From Bradyrhizobium sp. ORS 375 (GTDB taxonomy: Bacteria > Pseudomonadota > Alphaproteobacteria > Rhizobiales > Xanthobacteraceae), in the NCBI RefSeq assembly GCF_000239775.1, contig NZ_CAFI01000321.1:1-34139 (forward strand): a DNA stretch of 34,139 nucleotides, given 5' to 3'. Made by a program: the position numbers and the translations under genes. Shown here piece after piece: positions 8,512 to 16,270 of the stretch (position 1 is its first letter; every line of letters starts with the position of its first letter). The notes under the pieces are model-generated. The model made no database searches. It had not been told where the DNA came from and worked only from the letters and a program-made list of their open reading frames with translations.

Positions 8512-9774
8512 ATGGCCAAGATTCTCGCGTTCAGCCGTTTGCGCAGCCCTCCATCCTCCGCCACGTCAGGTCATCCCAGCACCGTACCCGCCGTAGCTTC
8601 GGTCGCGCCGCAGACCAGCCTGCCTTCGGTCATTCCGTCATTGGATGGCATCCGCGCGCTGTCCGTGCTGATCGTCGTCCTCGGCCATTCCGGGCTGCAG
8701 ACGCTGATTCCCGGCGGCTTCGGCGTCACGATCTTCTTCTTCCTGAGCGGCTATCTGATCACGACCCTGATGTTGTCGGAGCACGAGCGCACCGGCACGG
8801 TCAACGTCACGAGCTTCTACGCACGGCGCGTGTTCCGGCTGATGCCGCCGCTGCTGCTGACTTTGACAATTGCGTATGGGCTTACTTTTGCCGGACTGCT
8901 GGACGGCGGGATCACGGCAAAGGGCCTCGCGGCGCAGCTGTTGTACTTCGCCAACTACTACGGCTTGTTCTTCGATCCCGGCAACACCGTTCCGGACGGC
9001 ACCGGCATCCTCTGGTCGCTGGCAGTCGAAGAGCATTTCTATATCGTCTATCCGCTCGTGATGACCCTGCTGCTCGGCGCAGCGCTTCGGCCCCGCAGCA
9101 TCGGCGTTCTGCTCGGGCTCGTCTGCCTCGGCGTTCTCGCCTGGCGCATCCACCTGGTGCATGCCCCCGGCTTCTTTTCCGATCGGACCTATTACGCGTC
9201 GGATACGCGCATCGACTCCATTGCCTATGGCTGCATCCTGGCGCTGGTGATGAACCCGGCGCGGCAGCGATCACCGTCCGGCACGCTCTCATGGGCGCAT
9301 GGCGCGCTCATGCTTGCTGCCGCAGCCACGCTGCTGCTGTCCCTGCTCTATCGCGATCCGACCTTTCGCGAGACGGTGCGCTATAGCATCCAGGGTCTTG
9401 CCCTGATGCCGCTGTTCTACCTCGCCATCCGCTTCGCCGACGCCGCCTTGTTCAGGCCTTTGAACCGGCCCTGGATCAGGGCGCTCGGGAGCTATTCCTA
9501 CGCGATCTACCTGATCCATTATGTGGTCATCAGGGCGATCGACAAGAACTATCCCGCGATCGCCGCCAAGCCCTACCTGCTGTTTCCATCGGCCCTGCTG
9601 GTCTCGATCTTATACGCGGCAGCGATCGAGCGCTTCGTCGAGCCGTATTTCAGGAACCTCAGACACCAGTTCAGGCCGGGCTCGGCTGGCCAAGGCGCTG
9701 CGCACACCGGCGAGGCGATCCAGAGCGACGCCCGGTCGAACGACGGTCGCGCCCAGCGCCTGGCTCACCCATGA
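8512..9774 (+). CDS. Acyltransferase family 3 (OafA/YrhL-like) membrane protein
   Basis: 420 aa with the typical acyltransferase-3 membrane core. Seen: SLDGIRALSVLIVVLGHSG at residues 43-61 with the conserved His59, GFGVTIFFFLSGYLITTLML, the ARRVFRLMPPLLL loop, and LWSLAVEEHFYIVYPLVM. A polar Ser/Pro/Ala-rich tail of about 40 residues precedes the first helix, and a charged tail of about 40 residues follows the last. It differs clearly from the acyltransferase at 1070-2344, so the two probably modify different positions or use different acyl groups (inference). It lies downstream of the GT2 gene on the same strand. The coding strand changes after a short remnant region at 9775-10138. Confidence 0.9.
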   Translation: MAKILAFSRLRSPPSSATSGHPSTVPAVASVAPQTSLPSVIPSLDGIRALSVLIVVLGHSGLQTLIPGGFGVTIFFFLSGYLITTLMLSEHERTGTVNVTSFYARRVFRLMPPLLLTLTIAYGLTFAGLLDGGITAKGLAAQLLYFANYYGLFFDPGNTVPDGTGILWSLAVEEHFYIVYPLVMTLLLGAALRPRSIGVLLGLVCLGVLAWRIHLVHAPGFFSDRTYYASDTRIDSIAYGCILALVMNPARQRSPSGTLSWAHGALMLAAAATLLLSLLYRDPTFRETVRYSIQGLALMPLFYLAIRFADAALFRPLNRPWIRALGSYSYAIYLIHYVVIRAIDKNYPAIAAKPYLLFPSALLVSILYAAAIERFVEPYFRNLRHQFRPGSAGQGAAHTGEAIQSDARSNDGRAQRLAHP

Positions 9775-9895
9775 ATTCGATCTCGCAACATGTTGTAGCA
9801 AGCTGCGTAGCCCGAACAGTTCCCCGGCGCATAGCTCGTGCTGGCGCAAACCTTTCGCCATGCTCAACGCCATCCGGCTCAACGAAGGTGTCGCG

Positions 9896-10118
9896 ATGAC
9901 CAAGGGACCATCCGTCATTTTGGCGACGGCGTCCGTCGGCGGCATGATCGCGGCCGTACGCAGTCTCGGCGCAAACGGCTTCGACGCCGATGTCGTCTCG
10001 AGCGACCGCCTGGCGCGGCTTCTGTGAGATCCCCGGACAGCATCACACGCTGTTCGCCCCGAAAAGCGTCGGCGCTCTGCACCAGACCTTCCTGAGCGCT
10101 ACGCCCGATTGGCGCTGA
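9896..10118 (+). pseudogene. Remnant of an ATP-grasp-like gene (N-terminal fragment plus possible C-terminal scrap)
   Basis: An ATG at 9896 has a good ribosome-binding site (GAAGGTG about 7 bases before). It opens a 43-residue frame beginning MTKGPSVILATASVGGMIAA and ending at a TGA (10025-10027). The start resembles the N-terminal nucleotide-binding strand of ATP-grasp enzymes found in polysaccharide and peptide-tailoring loci, but almost the whole enzyme is missing. A second short frame, shifted by one, runs from 10026 to a TGA at 10116-10118 and could be the tail of the same gene after an internal deletion. The ATP-grasp assignment rests on only about 40 residues and is tentative. A functional small protein is an alternative. 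Confidence 0.4.
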
Positions 10119-10140
10119 GCACGACGGCAGAGCGCCAATC
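10107..10140 (-). terminator. Hairpin at the end of the asparagine synthase gene
   Basis: Perfect 10-bp arms GATTGGCGCT (10107-10116) and AGCGCCAATC (10131-10140) with a 14-base loop. The hairpin begins at the stop codon of the minus-strand amidotransferase gene. There is no T-tract, so it may stabilise the transcript end or give only weak termination. Confidence 0.45.
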
Positions 10141-12079
10141 AACGGAAGACGCGGTGGCGATGGCACCACCGCACGAACACGTAGATCGACCAGACGCGCG
10201 ACCAATATAGTCCGGGCGCGCCGTCGAGAAACGCGCGCCAGAGCCGCTCCACCGCGGCGGGGTCGAGACCGACGGACCCAGTCGCCTGCGGGTCGCGCAA
10301 GGTCTGGTCCATCGCATCCTGCAGGCCGCGCCGGATCCAGCGGTCCATCGGCAGCACGAAGCCGCTCTTCCGCCGGTCGAACAGCGACAGATCCAGGCCG
10401 CGCAGCCCGATGCGCCTCAGCATCGCCTTGCTGCGTAGCGGCTCGTAGCGCGACTGATCGGGCAGCCGGTCGACCGCTTCGAGCAGCACCTGATCGACCA
10501 GCGGCACACGCTGCTCCAGCGAGGCCGCCATGCTCGCCACGTCATTGTCGCGCAGCAGCCGCTCGCCCAGGAACAGGCGCTGCTCCATGACGCTGATCGC
10601 CGACAGCGGCGTGCGGGCGCGGGTCTCGGCCGTGATCTTCGCCTTCATCGCCGCCGGCAGGCCATCGCTCACCGTCGCGGCGACGTCGGGCGCCAGCAGC
10701 TCACGCTGGAAGCCGGGAAGGAACAGCGCATAGGCCATCTGATAGAGCGCCAGGAGATCATCGCCACGCCGGATCATGTCCGGCAGCTTGGCCCAGCGCG
10801 TCTGCGCGGCCACGGCACCGCCGGACGGCGACAGCATCCGGGAGGCCAGCGTGGCAGCCGCGACCTTCAGTCCGCCCGGCATCCAGGCGGTGCGCTGCGA
10901 CCATTGCTGCAGCACCGGCAGATCGCGAAACGACGTGTAGCCACCGAACAGTTCGTCGCCACCCGTTCCCGACAGCGCCACCGTGAAGCCGGCGCCGCGG
11001 ATCGCATGCGACATGTAGTAGGCGTTCAAGCCGTCGAAGGTCGGCTGGTCCAGGCTGTCGAGCGCGGCGTCAAGATTGTCGACGAAGTGCTGCTCGGTCA
11101 GCACCACCTCGTGATGCTCGGTGCCGAGCGCGGTGGCGATGCGCCGCGCGATCGGCCCCTCGTTCAGCTCCTGTTCCTCGAAGGCGAGCGTGAAGGTGTG
11201 GATCGGACTCGTCGCCGCGCGCTGCGCCAGATTGGCCATGACGGAGGAATCGATGCCGCCCGACAGGAAGACGGCCAGCGGCACATCGCTGGCGAGATGC
11301 AGCCGCAGCGTCTCCTCCAGCACCTCGGTGAGCTGCTCCTCATCCATCCCCTGCTCCGGCGCGAGCGGAGGGATGGTCCAGAAGTCCTCGTCACGAATGG
11401 TATTGCCGACGCCATCGAAGGCCGTCAGATGGCCTGGCGGCAGCAGCTCGACGCCCTTCACTGTCGTGCCGGGGCCAATGACGAAACCGTTCCACACCGC
11501 GCTGGCGACGGCTTGTGGATCGAGTCTCGGCGTGCCGAGCAGACCTGACGCCAGCAGCGCGCGCAGCTCCGAGGCGAAAGCCAGCGACCAGCCTGCGTCG
11601 CGGTTCGCCGCGCGGGCCACATAGAGCGGCTTGATGCCGAGCGGATCGCGCGCCAGCAGCAGCTGGCGCTGGCCCGGATCCCAGCAGGCAAAGGCGAACA
11701 TCCCGCGCAGCCAGGTCACGGCCTCCGGCCCATGCAGGCCCAGCGCGCGCAGCATTACCGCGGTATCCCCGGTCGACGTGAAGCGTTGGCCCCCGGCGAT
11801 GAGGCGCTGCCTCAGATCGGCGAAATTGTAGATCTCGCCGTTAAAGACGATGACATGCCCGGTCACCGGATCGGTCATCGGCTGCACGCCGGCCGGCGAC
11901 AGATCGAGGATCGCGAGACGGCGATGCGCTAGCAGCGCGCCCCAGCCGCCCTCGTCGGGCTCGGAAACCCAGGTGCCGCCGGCATCCGGACCGCGATGAA
12001 GCATGGCGTCGTTCATCCGCTGCAGCGCTGCGCGGTTGTCGTCGTCGACGCGACCGATGATCCCAGCAATCCCGCACAT
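10139..12079 (-). CDS. asnB: Asparagine synthase (glutamine-hydrolysing)-like amidotransferase
   Basis: 646 aa. The ATG at 12079 is chosen because the next residue, Cys2, becomes the N-terminal nucleophile of class II glutamine amidotransferases (MCGIAGIIG); a TTG one codon upstream would block this. Glutaminase domain: HRGPD near residue 28 and NGEIYN near 80. Synthetase domain: the SGGIDS PP-loop at 273-278, then GTGGDELFGGY. All key residues appear intact, so the enzyme should move ammonia from glutamine to an adenylated carboxylate. AsnB paralogues are common in exopolysaccharide loci. The substrate may be a uronic acid, giving a uronamide, rather than aspartate (inference). It is the last gene of the minus-strand 17770-10139 group, 28 bp after the DUF218-like gene. 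Confidence 0.92.
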   Translation of the reverse strand: MCGIAGIIGRVDDDNRAALQRMNDAMLHRGPDAGGTWVSEPDEGGWGALLAHRRLAILDLSPAGVQPMTDPVTGHVIVFNGEIYNFADLRQRLIAGGQRFTSTGDTAVMLRALGLHGPEAVTWLRGMFAFACWDPGQRQLLLARDPLGIKPLYVARAANRDAGWSLAFASELRALLASGLLGTPRLDPQAVASAVWNGFVIGPGTTVKGVELLPPGHLTAFDGVGNTIRDEDFWTIPPLAPEQGMDEEQLTEVLEETLRLHLASDVPLAVFLSGGIDSSVMANLAQRAATSPIHTFTLAFEEQELNEGPIARRIATALGTEHHEVVLTEQHFVDNLDAALDSLDQPTFDGLNAYYMSHAIRGAGFTVALSGTGGDELFGGYTSFRDLPVLQQWSQRTAWMPGGLKVAAATLASRMLSPSGGAVAAQTRWAKLPDMIRRGDDLLALYQMAYALFLPGFQRELLAPDVAATVSDGLPAAMKAKITAETRARTPLSAISVMEQRLFLGERLLRDNDVASMAASLEQRVPLVDQVLLEAVDRLPDQSRYEPLRSKAMLRRIGLRGLDLSLFDRRKSGFVLPMDRWIRRGLQDAMDQTLRDPQATGSVGLDPAAVERLWRAFLDGAPGLYWSRVWSIYVFVRWCHRHRVFR

Positions 12080-12107
12080 CAAGATAATCCGTTTGCAATA
12101 AGCGAGG

Positions 12108-12761
12108 TCAGAACGACAAAGGATGCAGAACGACGTCGAGGGCGAGCTTCTCGAGTTCGATAATGCCGATCCGGGCGCCGCTGCGGGTCTGCCACCATTT
12201 TTCCGGATCGAACCCCGAATAGCGCTCGGCCTGAACGGTGACGCGGGCGGCGTGCCCTTTCATGTCACGGTCGAGCACACGGCGGAGACGCCGCGAGTGG
12301 TCGCTGGCCGCGACCAGCACGATCGAACCGATCGCATGCTGGTCGGACCATGGCGCGAGACTGCGGCCTTCACCGCCGGAGCCGGCCTCGTCGCGCGGGA
12401 TCTTCACGACGTCGGTGATGCCGAGCGCGTTGAGCTGGCGGATCTGTCGCGCCGCCGTGTCCTCGTAAGGAAGTCCGCGGCGGATGAATTCGAGATCCTC
12501 TCCGCTCGGCGGATCGGTGAACACCGCGACGCGGGTGGCAATCCCCTTCTTTACCAGGTCGGCCGCATGCAGCGCGCCCGCGCCGGCGGAATCGCTGGTG
12601 ATCACGATGATATCAGCGGGTGACGCCGGCTCGCTCAGCACCAGCGCGCGCCCCGCCGCGCGCAGCAGCGGCTGCGTCACCGAAGGCGCCGCAGCGACGA
12701 CCGCGGCAGCCAAGGTCACCGCGAGCAGCGCCGCGCTCCATCTTGGCCGCCGCAACATCAT
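12108..12761 (-). CDS. DUF218/YdcF-SanA-like membrane-anchored protein
   Basis: 217 aa. An N-terminal hydrophobic stretch (WSAALLAVTLAAAVVAAAPS) is followed by a periplasm-facing domain. ADIIVITSDSAGAGALHAAD, a LVKKGIATRVAVFTDPP segment and later SIVLVAASDHSRRLRRVL follow the pattern of the DUF218 family (YdcF, SanA, ElyC): a first strand, the 'level of G-x-A' helix and a late strand with S.H..R. ElyC is linked to undecaprenyl-phosphate metabolism in E. coli, but the family's reaction is not settled. The first of two adjacent ATGs (12761) is chosen: GAGGG lies 5 bases before it and 8 before the second. The stop of the upstream epimerase is 9 bp away, so the two are translated from one message. 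The family assignment is fair, not certain. Confidence 0.75.
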   Translation of the reverse strand: MMLRRPRWSAALLAVTLAAAVVAAAPSVTQPLLRAAGRALVLSEPASPADIIVITSDSAGAGALHAADLVKKGIATRVAVFTDPPSGEDLEFIRRGLPYEDTAARQIRQLNALGITDVVKIPRDEAGSGGEGRSLAPWSDQHAIGSIVLVAASDHSRRLRRVLDRDMKGHAARVTVQAERYSGFDPEKWWQTRSGARIGIIELEKLALDVVLHPLSF

Positions 12762-12769
12762 CGCCGCCC

Positions 12770-13798
12770 TCAAATCGACGCCGCCTTGCCCGAGGGCCAC
12801 GCCGCCGCCTCGACCCGAGCAGGTTCCGGGCCATAGGTGCGCGCCAGGCATTGCTTGTAGTCGAGCGGCGGCGTCCAGCCGAGCGTCTCCCTGAGCTTGC
12901 GATTGTCGAAGCGCAGCGGCTTGAGCATCGCATCGAATTTCTTCGGCGTCAGGATCGCCGGCACTTTCGTCGCCCGCCTGAACACCGTGACGAAGGCCAG
13001 CCGCACGACGGCGCTGGCGAGCCAATGCGGAACGGGCAGCCGCAGGCCGCGTTCGCCGGTGCCGCGCATGTAGTCGGACAAATAGGTCCAGACCCGCTCG
13101 CCGGGTCCATCGACGATGTTCAGCGTCTGGCCGCGGGCGCGTGGATCGGCAGCAGCCAAGGCGAAGACGTCGGCGCAATTCTCGACATGGGTCATCGGTA
13201 TCCGCGTCAACGGCCCGATCACCACGTGATGCCGTCCGATCTGTTGCCCCAGCGCCGCGAGATAGCCGTGCCCCCGCCCCCAGATGAAGCCGGGCCGAAG
13301 CACCGTGAGATCCCAGCCGTCCTTCTCGACGTAGCGCCGCGTCAACCGCTCCTGCCACCATTTGGCGACGGTGTAGCCGCCGCGGGTGTAAACGTCGGGC
13401 GACTGCTGCAGCGGCGCGCTCTCATCGAGCACGTCTGATGTCGCCGTGTAGTCGTAGACAGAAAAGCTGCTGCACAGCACGAGTCGCCGGCAGGCGCTCG
13501 CCGCCATTGCGTCGAGCAGCCGCTCGGTGCCGCCGACCGTGCCGGCGAATTGCGCATCCTCGCCGCCGGAGACCACGGCCGCGAGATGGATCAGCACGTC
13601 GACATCGGCGAAGGCGTCCACGAGGTCGCGCGCGCTGCGCAGATCGGCCCTGACGATGTCGACGGACGCCGGCCAACCCAGCGCCTCGACGCGGGCGGCC
13701 GGGCGCACCATGGCGCGCACCTCGATGCCACGCGCCAGCAGCGCATTCACGACGTGCCGGCCGAGAAAGCCATTGGCGCCAGTGACGAGAGCCTTCAT
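12770..13798 (-). CDS. NAD(P)-dependent epimerase/dehydratase (extended SDR)
   Basis: 342 aa. A Rossmann start MKALVTGANGFLGRHVVNAL with the GxxGFxG motif, VDVLIHLAAVVSG, SSFSVYDY, and the catalytic YxxxK in GGYTVAKWWQE place it in the extended short-chain dehydrogenases acting on nucleotide sugars or lipid-linked sugars. The start overlaps the stop of the Gfo/Idh gene in an ATGA, and GAGGGAG lies 8 bases before the ATG, so translation is coupled. Together with the neighbouring oxidoreductase it may make or modify a sugar for the repeat unit. Substrate and reaction (4-epimerase, reductase or dehydratase) cannot be assigned. It is a different protein from the epimerase at 22464-23501. Confidence 0.9.
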   Translation of the reverse strand: MKALVTGANGFLGRHVVNALLARGIEVRAMVRPAARVEALGWPASVDIVRADLRSARDLVDAFADVDVLIHLAAVVSGGEDAQFAGTVGGTERLLDAMAASACRRLVLCSSFSVYDYTATSDVLDESAPLQQSPDVYTRGGYTVAKWWQERLTRRYVEKDGWDLTVLRPGFIWGRGHGYLAALGQQIGRHHVVIGPLTRIPMTHVENCADVFALAAADPRARGQTLNIVDGPGERVWTYLSDYMRGTGERGLRLPVPHWLASAVVRLAFVTVFRRATKVPAILTPKKFDAMLKPLRFDNRKLRETLGWTPPLDYKQCLARTYGPEPARVEAAAWPSGKAASI

Positions 13799-14835
13799 GC
13801 CGCCTGCTCCCTCGGCTTCATCGCTTCGACCATCCGATTGACCGACAGCACGTCCTCGATCGTGATCGGCAACGCCGCACGCGTGGCGAGCGCCTGATAG
13901 GTGCGGGACAGGCACGCCCACAGCCCCTCATAGGCGCCCGGCCCCTTGAACTTGCGCAGCAGAGTCGACAGCGCCGCACGCCGGATGTCGCGGCCTTCGT
14001 CGAGTCCGCTGAAGAACGGGCGCAGCGGCTTCGGCACGTTGCGCGGCCCGTCAAAGGTGAGCCGCGTCTCGAACAGATTGGCCGTCGCCTGCATCCGCTC
14101 GCCATAGACGCGCAGCCAGAACGCGTCGGGCTGGGCGCTGGCGCTGAAGCCGAGCGTCGCCGTGCCGCGCTCGGCCTCGATCACGCTGCGGAACTCATCG
14201 AACGGCAACGGCGACGGCTTGCGCTTGCTCCACACCGTCTGTGCGCTCCGGTGCGGCCCGACGAAGGCGTGCGACAGCGAGGCGAGATGCGGCAGGAAGT
14301 CGGCGATCGCGCCGCCGGCGAGCTTGAGCGCCGGATGCGGCGCGTTCGGGTCGGCAAACCCGTCGGGACCGAGAATGTCCAGGCAGATCAGGATGTCGAC
14401 ATGCGTGACGGCGCCGAACTCGCCGGTTTCGATCTTGCGCAGGATCTCCTGCGGCGCATGGTTGAAGACGTAGTTGTAATCCTCGATGACGTGACGGCCG
14501 GTCTGCTTGGCGCGCAAGGTCAGCGTCTGCAGCTCCTCGAAGCTCGAGGTCGCCGGCTTTTCCACGATGACATGCGCGCCGGCCTCGAGCGCATCCATCG
14601 CAAGGCGGAAATGCGAGGTCGGCGGCGTGGTCACGTGCACGACATCGGGCCGTATGGTCTCGAGCATCTGCCGATGATCGGTGAACCAGGACGGGATGGC
14701 GTGACGCTCGGCGGCGGCCTCCGCGGTCGCCGGCGACAGATCGCAGATCGCGGCCAGCTGCACGCCCGGGAGCGTGTTGAGACAGGTGAGATGCTGGCGG
14801 GCGATCTGCCCGGCCCCGATGAGCGCGGCCTTCAT
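13795..14835 (-). CDS. Gfo/Idh/MocA-family oxidoreductase
   Basis: 346 aa from the ATG at 14835, which overlaps the upstream GT4 stop as ATGA. N-terminal Rossmann fold: MKAALIGAGQIARQHL, then AAICDLS, VVHVTTPPTSHF and AGAHVIVEKPATSS with the family's EKP Lys. The C-terminal alpha/beta domain starts with EDYNYVFNHAPQEI. Members reduce or oxidise sugar hydroxyls with NAD(P), for example in UDP-GlcNAc(A) 3-oxidation or keto-sugar reduction. Its place between a GT4 and an epimerase gene, with 4-base overlaps on both sides, argues that all three act on one sugar branch. The exact substrate is unknown. Ten more in-frame residues are possible upstream but would extend the overlap. Confidence 0.9.
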   Translation of the reverse strand: MKAALIGAGQIARQHLTCLNTLPGVQLAAICDLSPATAEAAAERHAIPSWFTDHRQMLETIRPDVVHVTTPPTSHFRLAMDALEAGAHVIVEKPATSSFEELQTLTLRAKQTGRHVIEDYNYVFNHAPQEILRKIETGEFGAVTHVDILICLDILGPDGFADPNAPHPALKLAGGAIADFLPHLASLSHAFVGPHRSAQTVWSKRKPSPLPFDEFRSVIEAERGTATLGFSASAQPDAFWLRVYGERMQATANLFETRLTFDGPRNVPKPLRPFFSGLDEGRDIRRAALSTLLRKFKGPGAYEGLWACLSRTYQALATRAALPITIEDVLSVNRMVEAMKPREQAA

Positions 14836-16166
14836 GGCGGGCTGGTCTCCAGGATCCTGCAATAGAAGCTCTCCAGCGCCTGCGCCGCGGCGCTCCAGGC
14901 GTATTTCTCGACCGCGACCTGACGGGCCGCGCTGCCGATGCGTGCCGCCACGTCGGGCGCGGCCAGCAGGCTGCTGACGGCCTCCGCGAAACCGGTCGGG
15001 TCATCCGCGATCAGAATGTCGCGCCCGGGCACGGCCTCGATGCCCTCGGCACCGAGGCTGGTCGAGACGATCGCCTTGCCCATCGCCATCGCCTCGACGA
15101 TCTTGAGCCGGGTTCCTCCGCCGAGGCGCAGCGGCACGATGACCGCCGCTGCCGCCGCGAGATGCGGGCGCAGGTCGGGCACGAAGCCGGTGAGCTCGAT
15201 CCCCGGTCCCGCCAGCGCCGTGAGCGACGGCGGCGGCCGGCCGCCGATGATCTTGCAGCGCGCGTCGGGATGCCGGGCGGCAATCGCGGGCCAGATATCC
15301 TGAACGAAGTGCGTCACGGCGTCGATGTTGGGGACGGTCGAGAGCAGTCCGAAATACACCAGCGTACGTCCGTCCGGCGCCGGATCGGTGCTGCGCGGCT
15401 GGTAGAAGTCGGTGTCGGCAGCGTTGGGAATCACAGCCGTGCGGACGTTCGGAAGATCGTCATGCAGTCGCGTCTCATCGTCGTTGCTGCAGAGATAGAC
15501 ACCGTCGGCCTCGGCGTAGGCCGCGAGCTCCTCGCGCCGCAACTTGCGCCAATTCGCCCCGGCATAGAGACGGCGGCCGAGACTTGCGCCGGTGGCAGCG
15601 AACTGACGCGCCAGGTCATAGGCGATCTCATGCGAGTCGACGACGAGACGCGGCGGCCTCTCGCCGACCGGAGCCTGTCGAAACCGGCAGTGACCGAGAT
15701 AGGGAAATTCAAGATTGACGATATCGAACCGCGTCGTCGTCAGCAGCCGATCGAGCACGCTCTGCAGCTCCGGCAGGGCCACGCGCAGGCGGTCGAAGCT
15801 CCGCATCGACACCAGTGAACGCAATTGGAGAAGCCGCTTCGACAGGCCTTCGCGGCCGTAACGGTTGCGCACCAGAATCGCGTTGCGGCAATAGGCCTGC
15901 ATCGCCTGGCGGCACTCGTCGAGATCGAACCCTTCGTCCACCAGCGAGACTGCCGTGACATCGTGGCGATGCGCGAGCTGCGTCATCAGCCCATGCATCC
16001 GCGCCTGCGCGCCGAAGCGCGGTGGGCTCGCCGGCATATGCGACACGTTCAGTATATTGAGGCGGCGTGCACTCACGGCACCGGCGCTGACGCGCCATGC
16101 GGGACCCTGCGCCGGCGGCGCAGGGTCCATGACGTCCGGGGCTGAGGTATCGAGGGTCATGATCAT
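14832..16166 (-). CDS. Glycosyltransferase family 4 (GT-B fold)
   Basis: 444 aa. The N-terminal domain starts at about residue 36 with LNILNVSHMPASPPRFGAQA; the C-terminal donor domain shows TLVYFGLLSTVPNIDAVTHF, IELTGFVPDLRPHLAAA and then LRLGGGTRLKIVEAMAMGKA, the usual GT4 phosphate-binding and EAMA...KA region. It is a retaining glycosyltransferase that probably extends the lipid-linked unit. The first 35 residues are Ala/Pro-rich and unlike the family. The assigned ATG (16166) has no ribosome-binding site and sits 8 bp from an AATTAAAT motif, so translation may start at the ATG two codons on, or further in at MDPAPPAQG. It lies 104 bp downstream of the flippase gene, across an AT-rich gap that could hold its own promoter. 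Confidence 0.88.
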   Translation of the reverse strand: MIMTLDTSAPDVMDPAPPAQGPAWRVSAGAVSARRLNILNVSHMPASPPRFGAQARMHGLMTQLAHRHDVTAVSLVDEGFDLDECRQAMQAYCRNAILVRNRYGREGLSKRLLQLRSLVSMRSFDRLRVALPELQSVLDRLLTTTRFDIVNLEFPYLGHCRFRQAPVGERPPRLVVDSHEIAYDLARQFAATGASLGRRLYAGANWRKLRREELAAYAEADGVYLCSNDDETRLHDDLPNVRTAVIPNAADTDFYQPRSTDPAPDGRTLVYFGLLSTVPNIDAVTHFVQDIWPAIAARHPDARCKIIGGRPPPSLTALAGPGIELTGFVPDLRPHLAAAAAVIVPLRLGGGTRLKIVEAMAMGKAIVSTSLGAEGIEAVPGRDILIADDPTGFAEAVSSLLAAPDVAARIGSAARQVAVEKYAWSAAAQALESFYCRILETSPP

Positions 16167-16270
16167 TTAAAATAATTAAATCACGGGAACATTATATATG
16201 ACATTTAATAAATGGCGATAGATATTCTTGATCCGCGCCCTCGACGTTGCGGCGGCTGACGGGCCGTGAC
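16167..16270. promoter_or_regulatory. AT-rich gap with ATTTAAT-type motifs between flippase and GT4 genes
   Basis: AATTAAAT lies at 16174-16181 and ATTTAAT at 16203-16209 (an inverted pair 21 bases apart), with an ATTATATAT stretch between. The first copy is followed by CACG, as at 7386-7396. The gap may hold an internal promoter for the GT4-to-asparagine-synthase genes. Confidence 0.45.
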
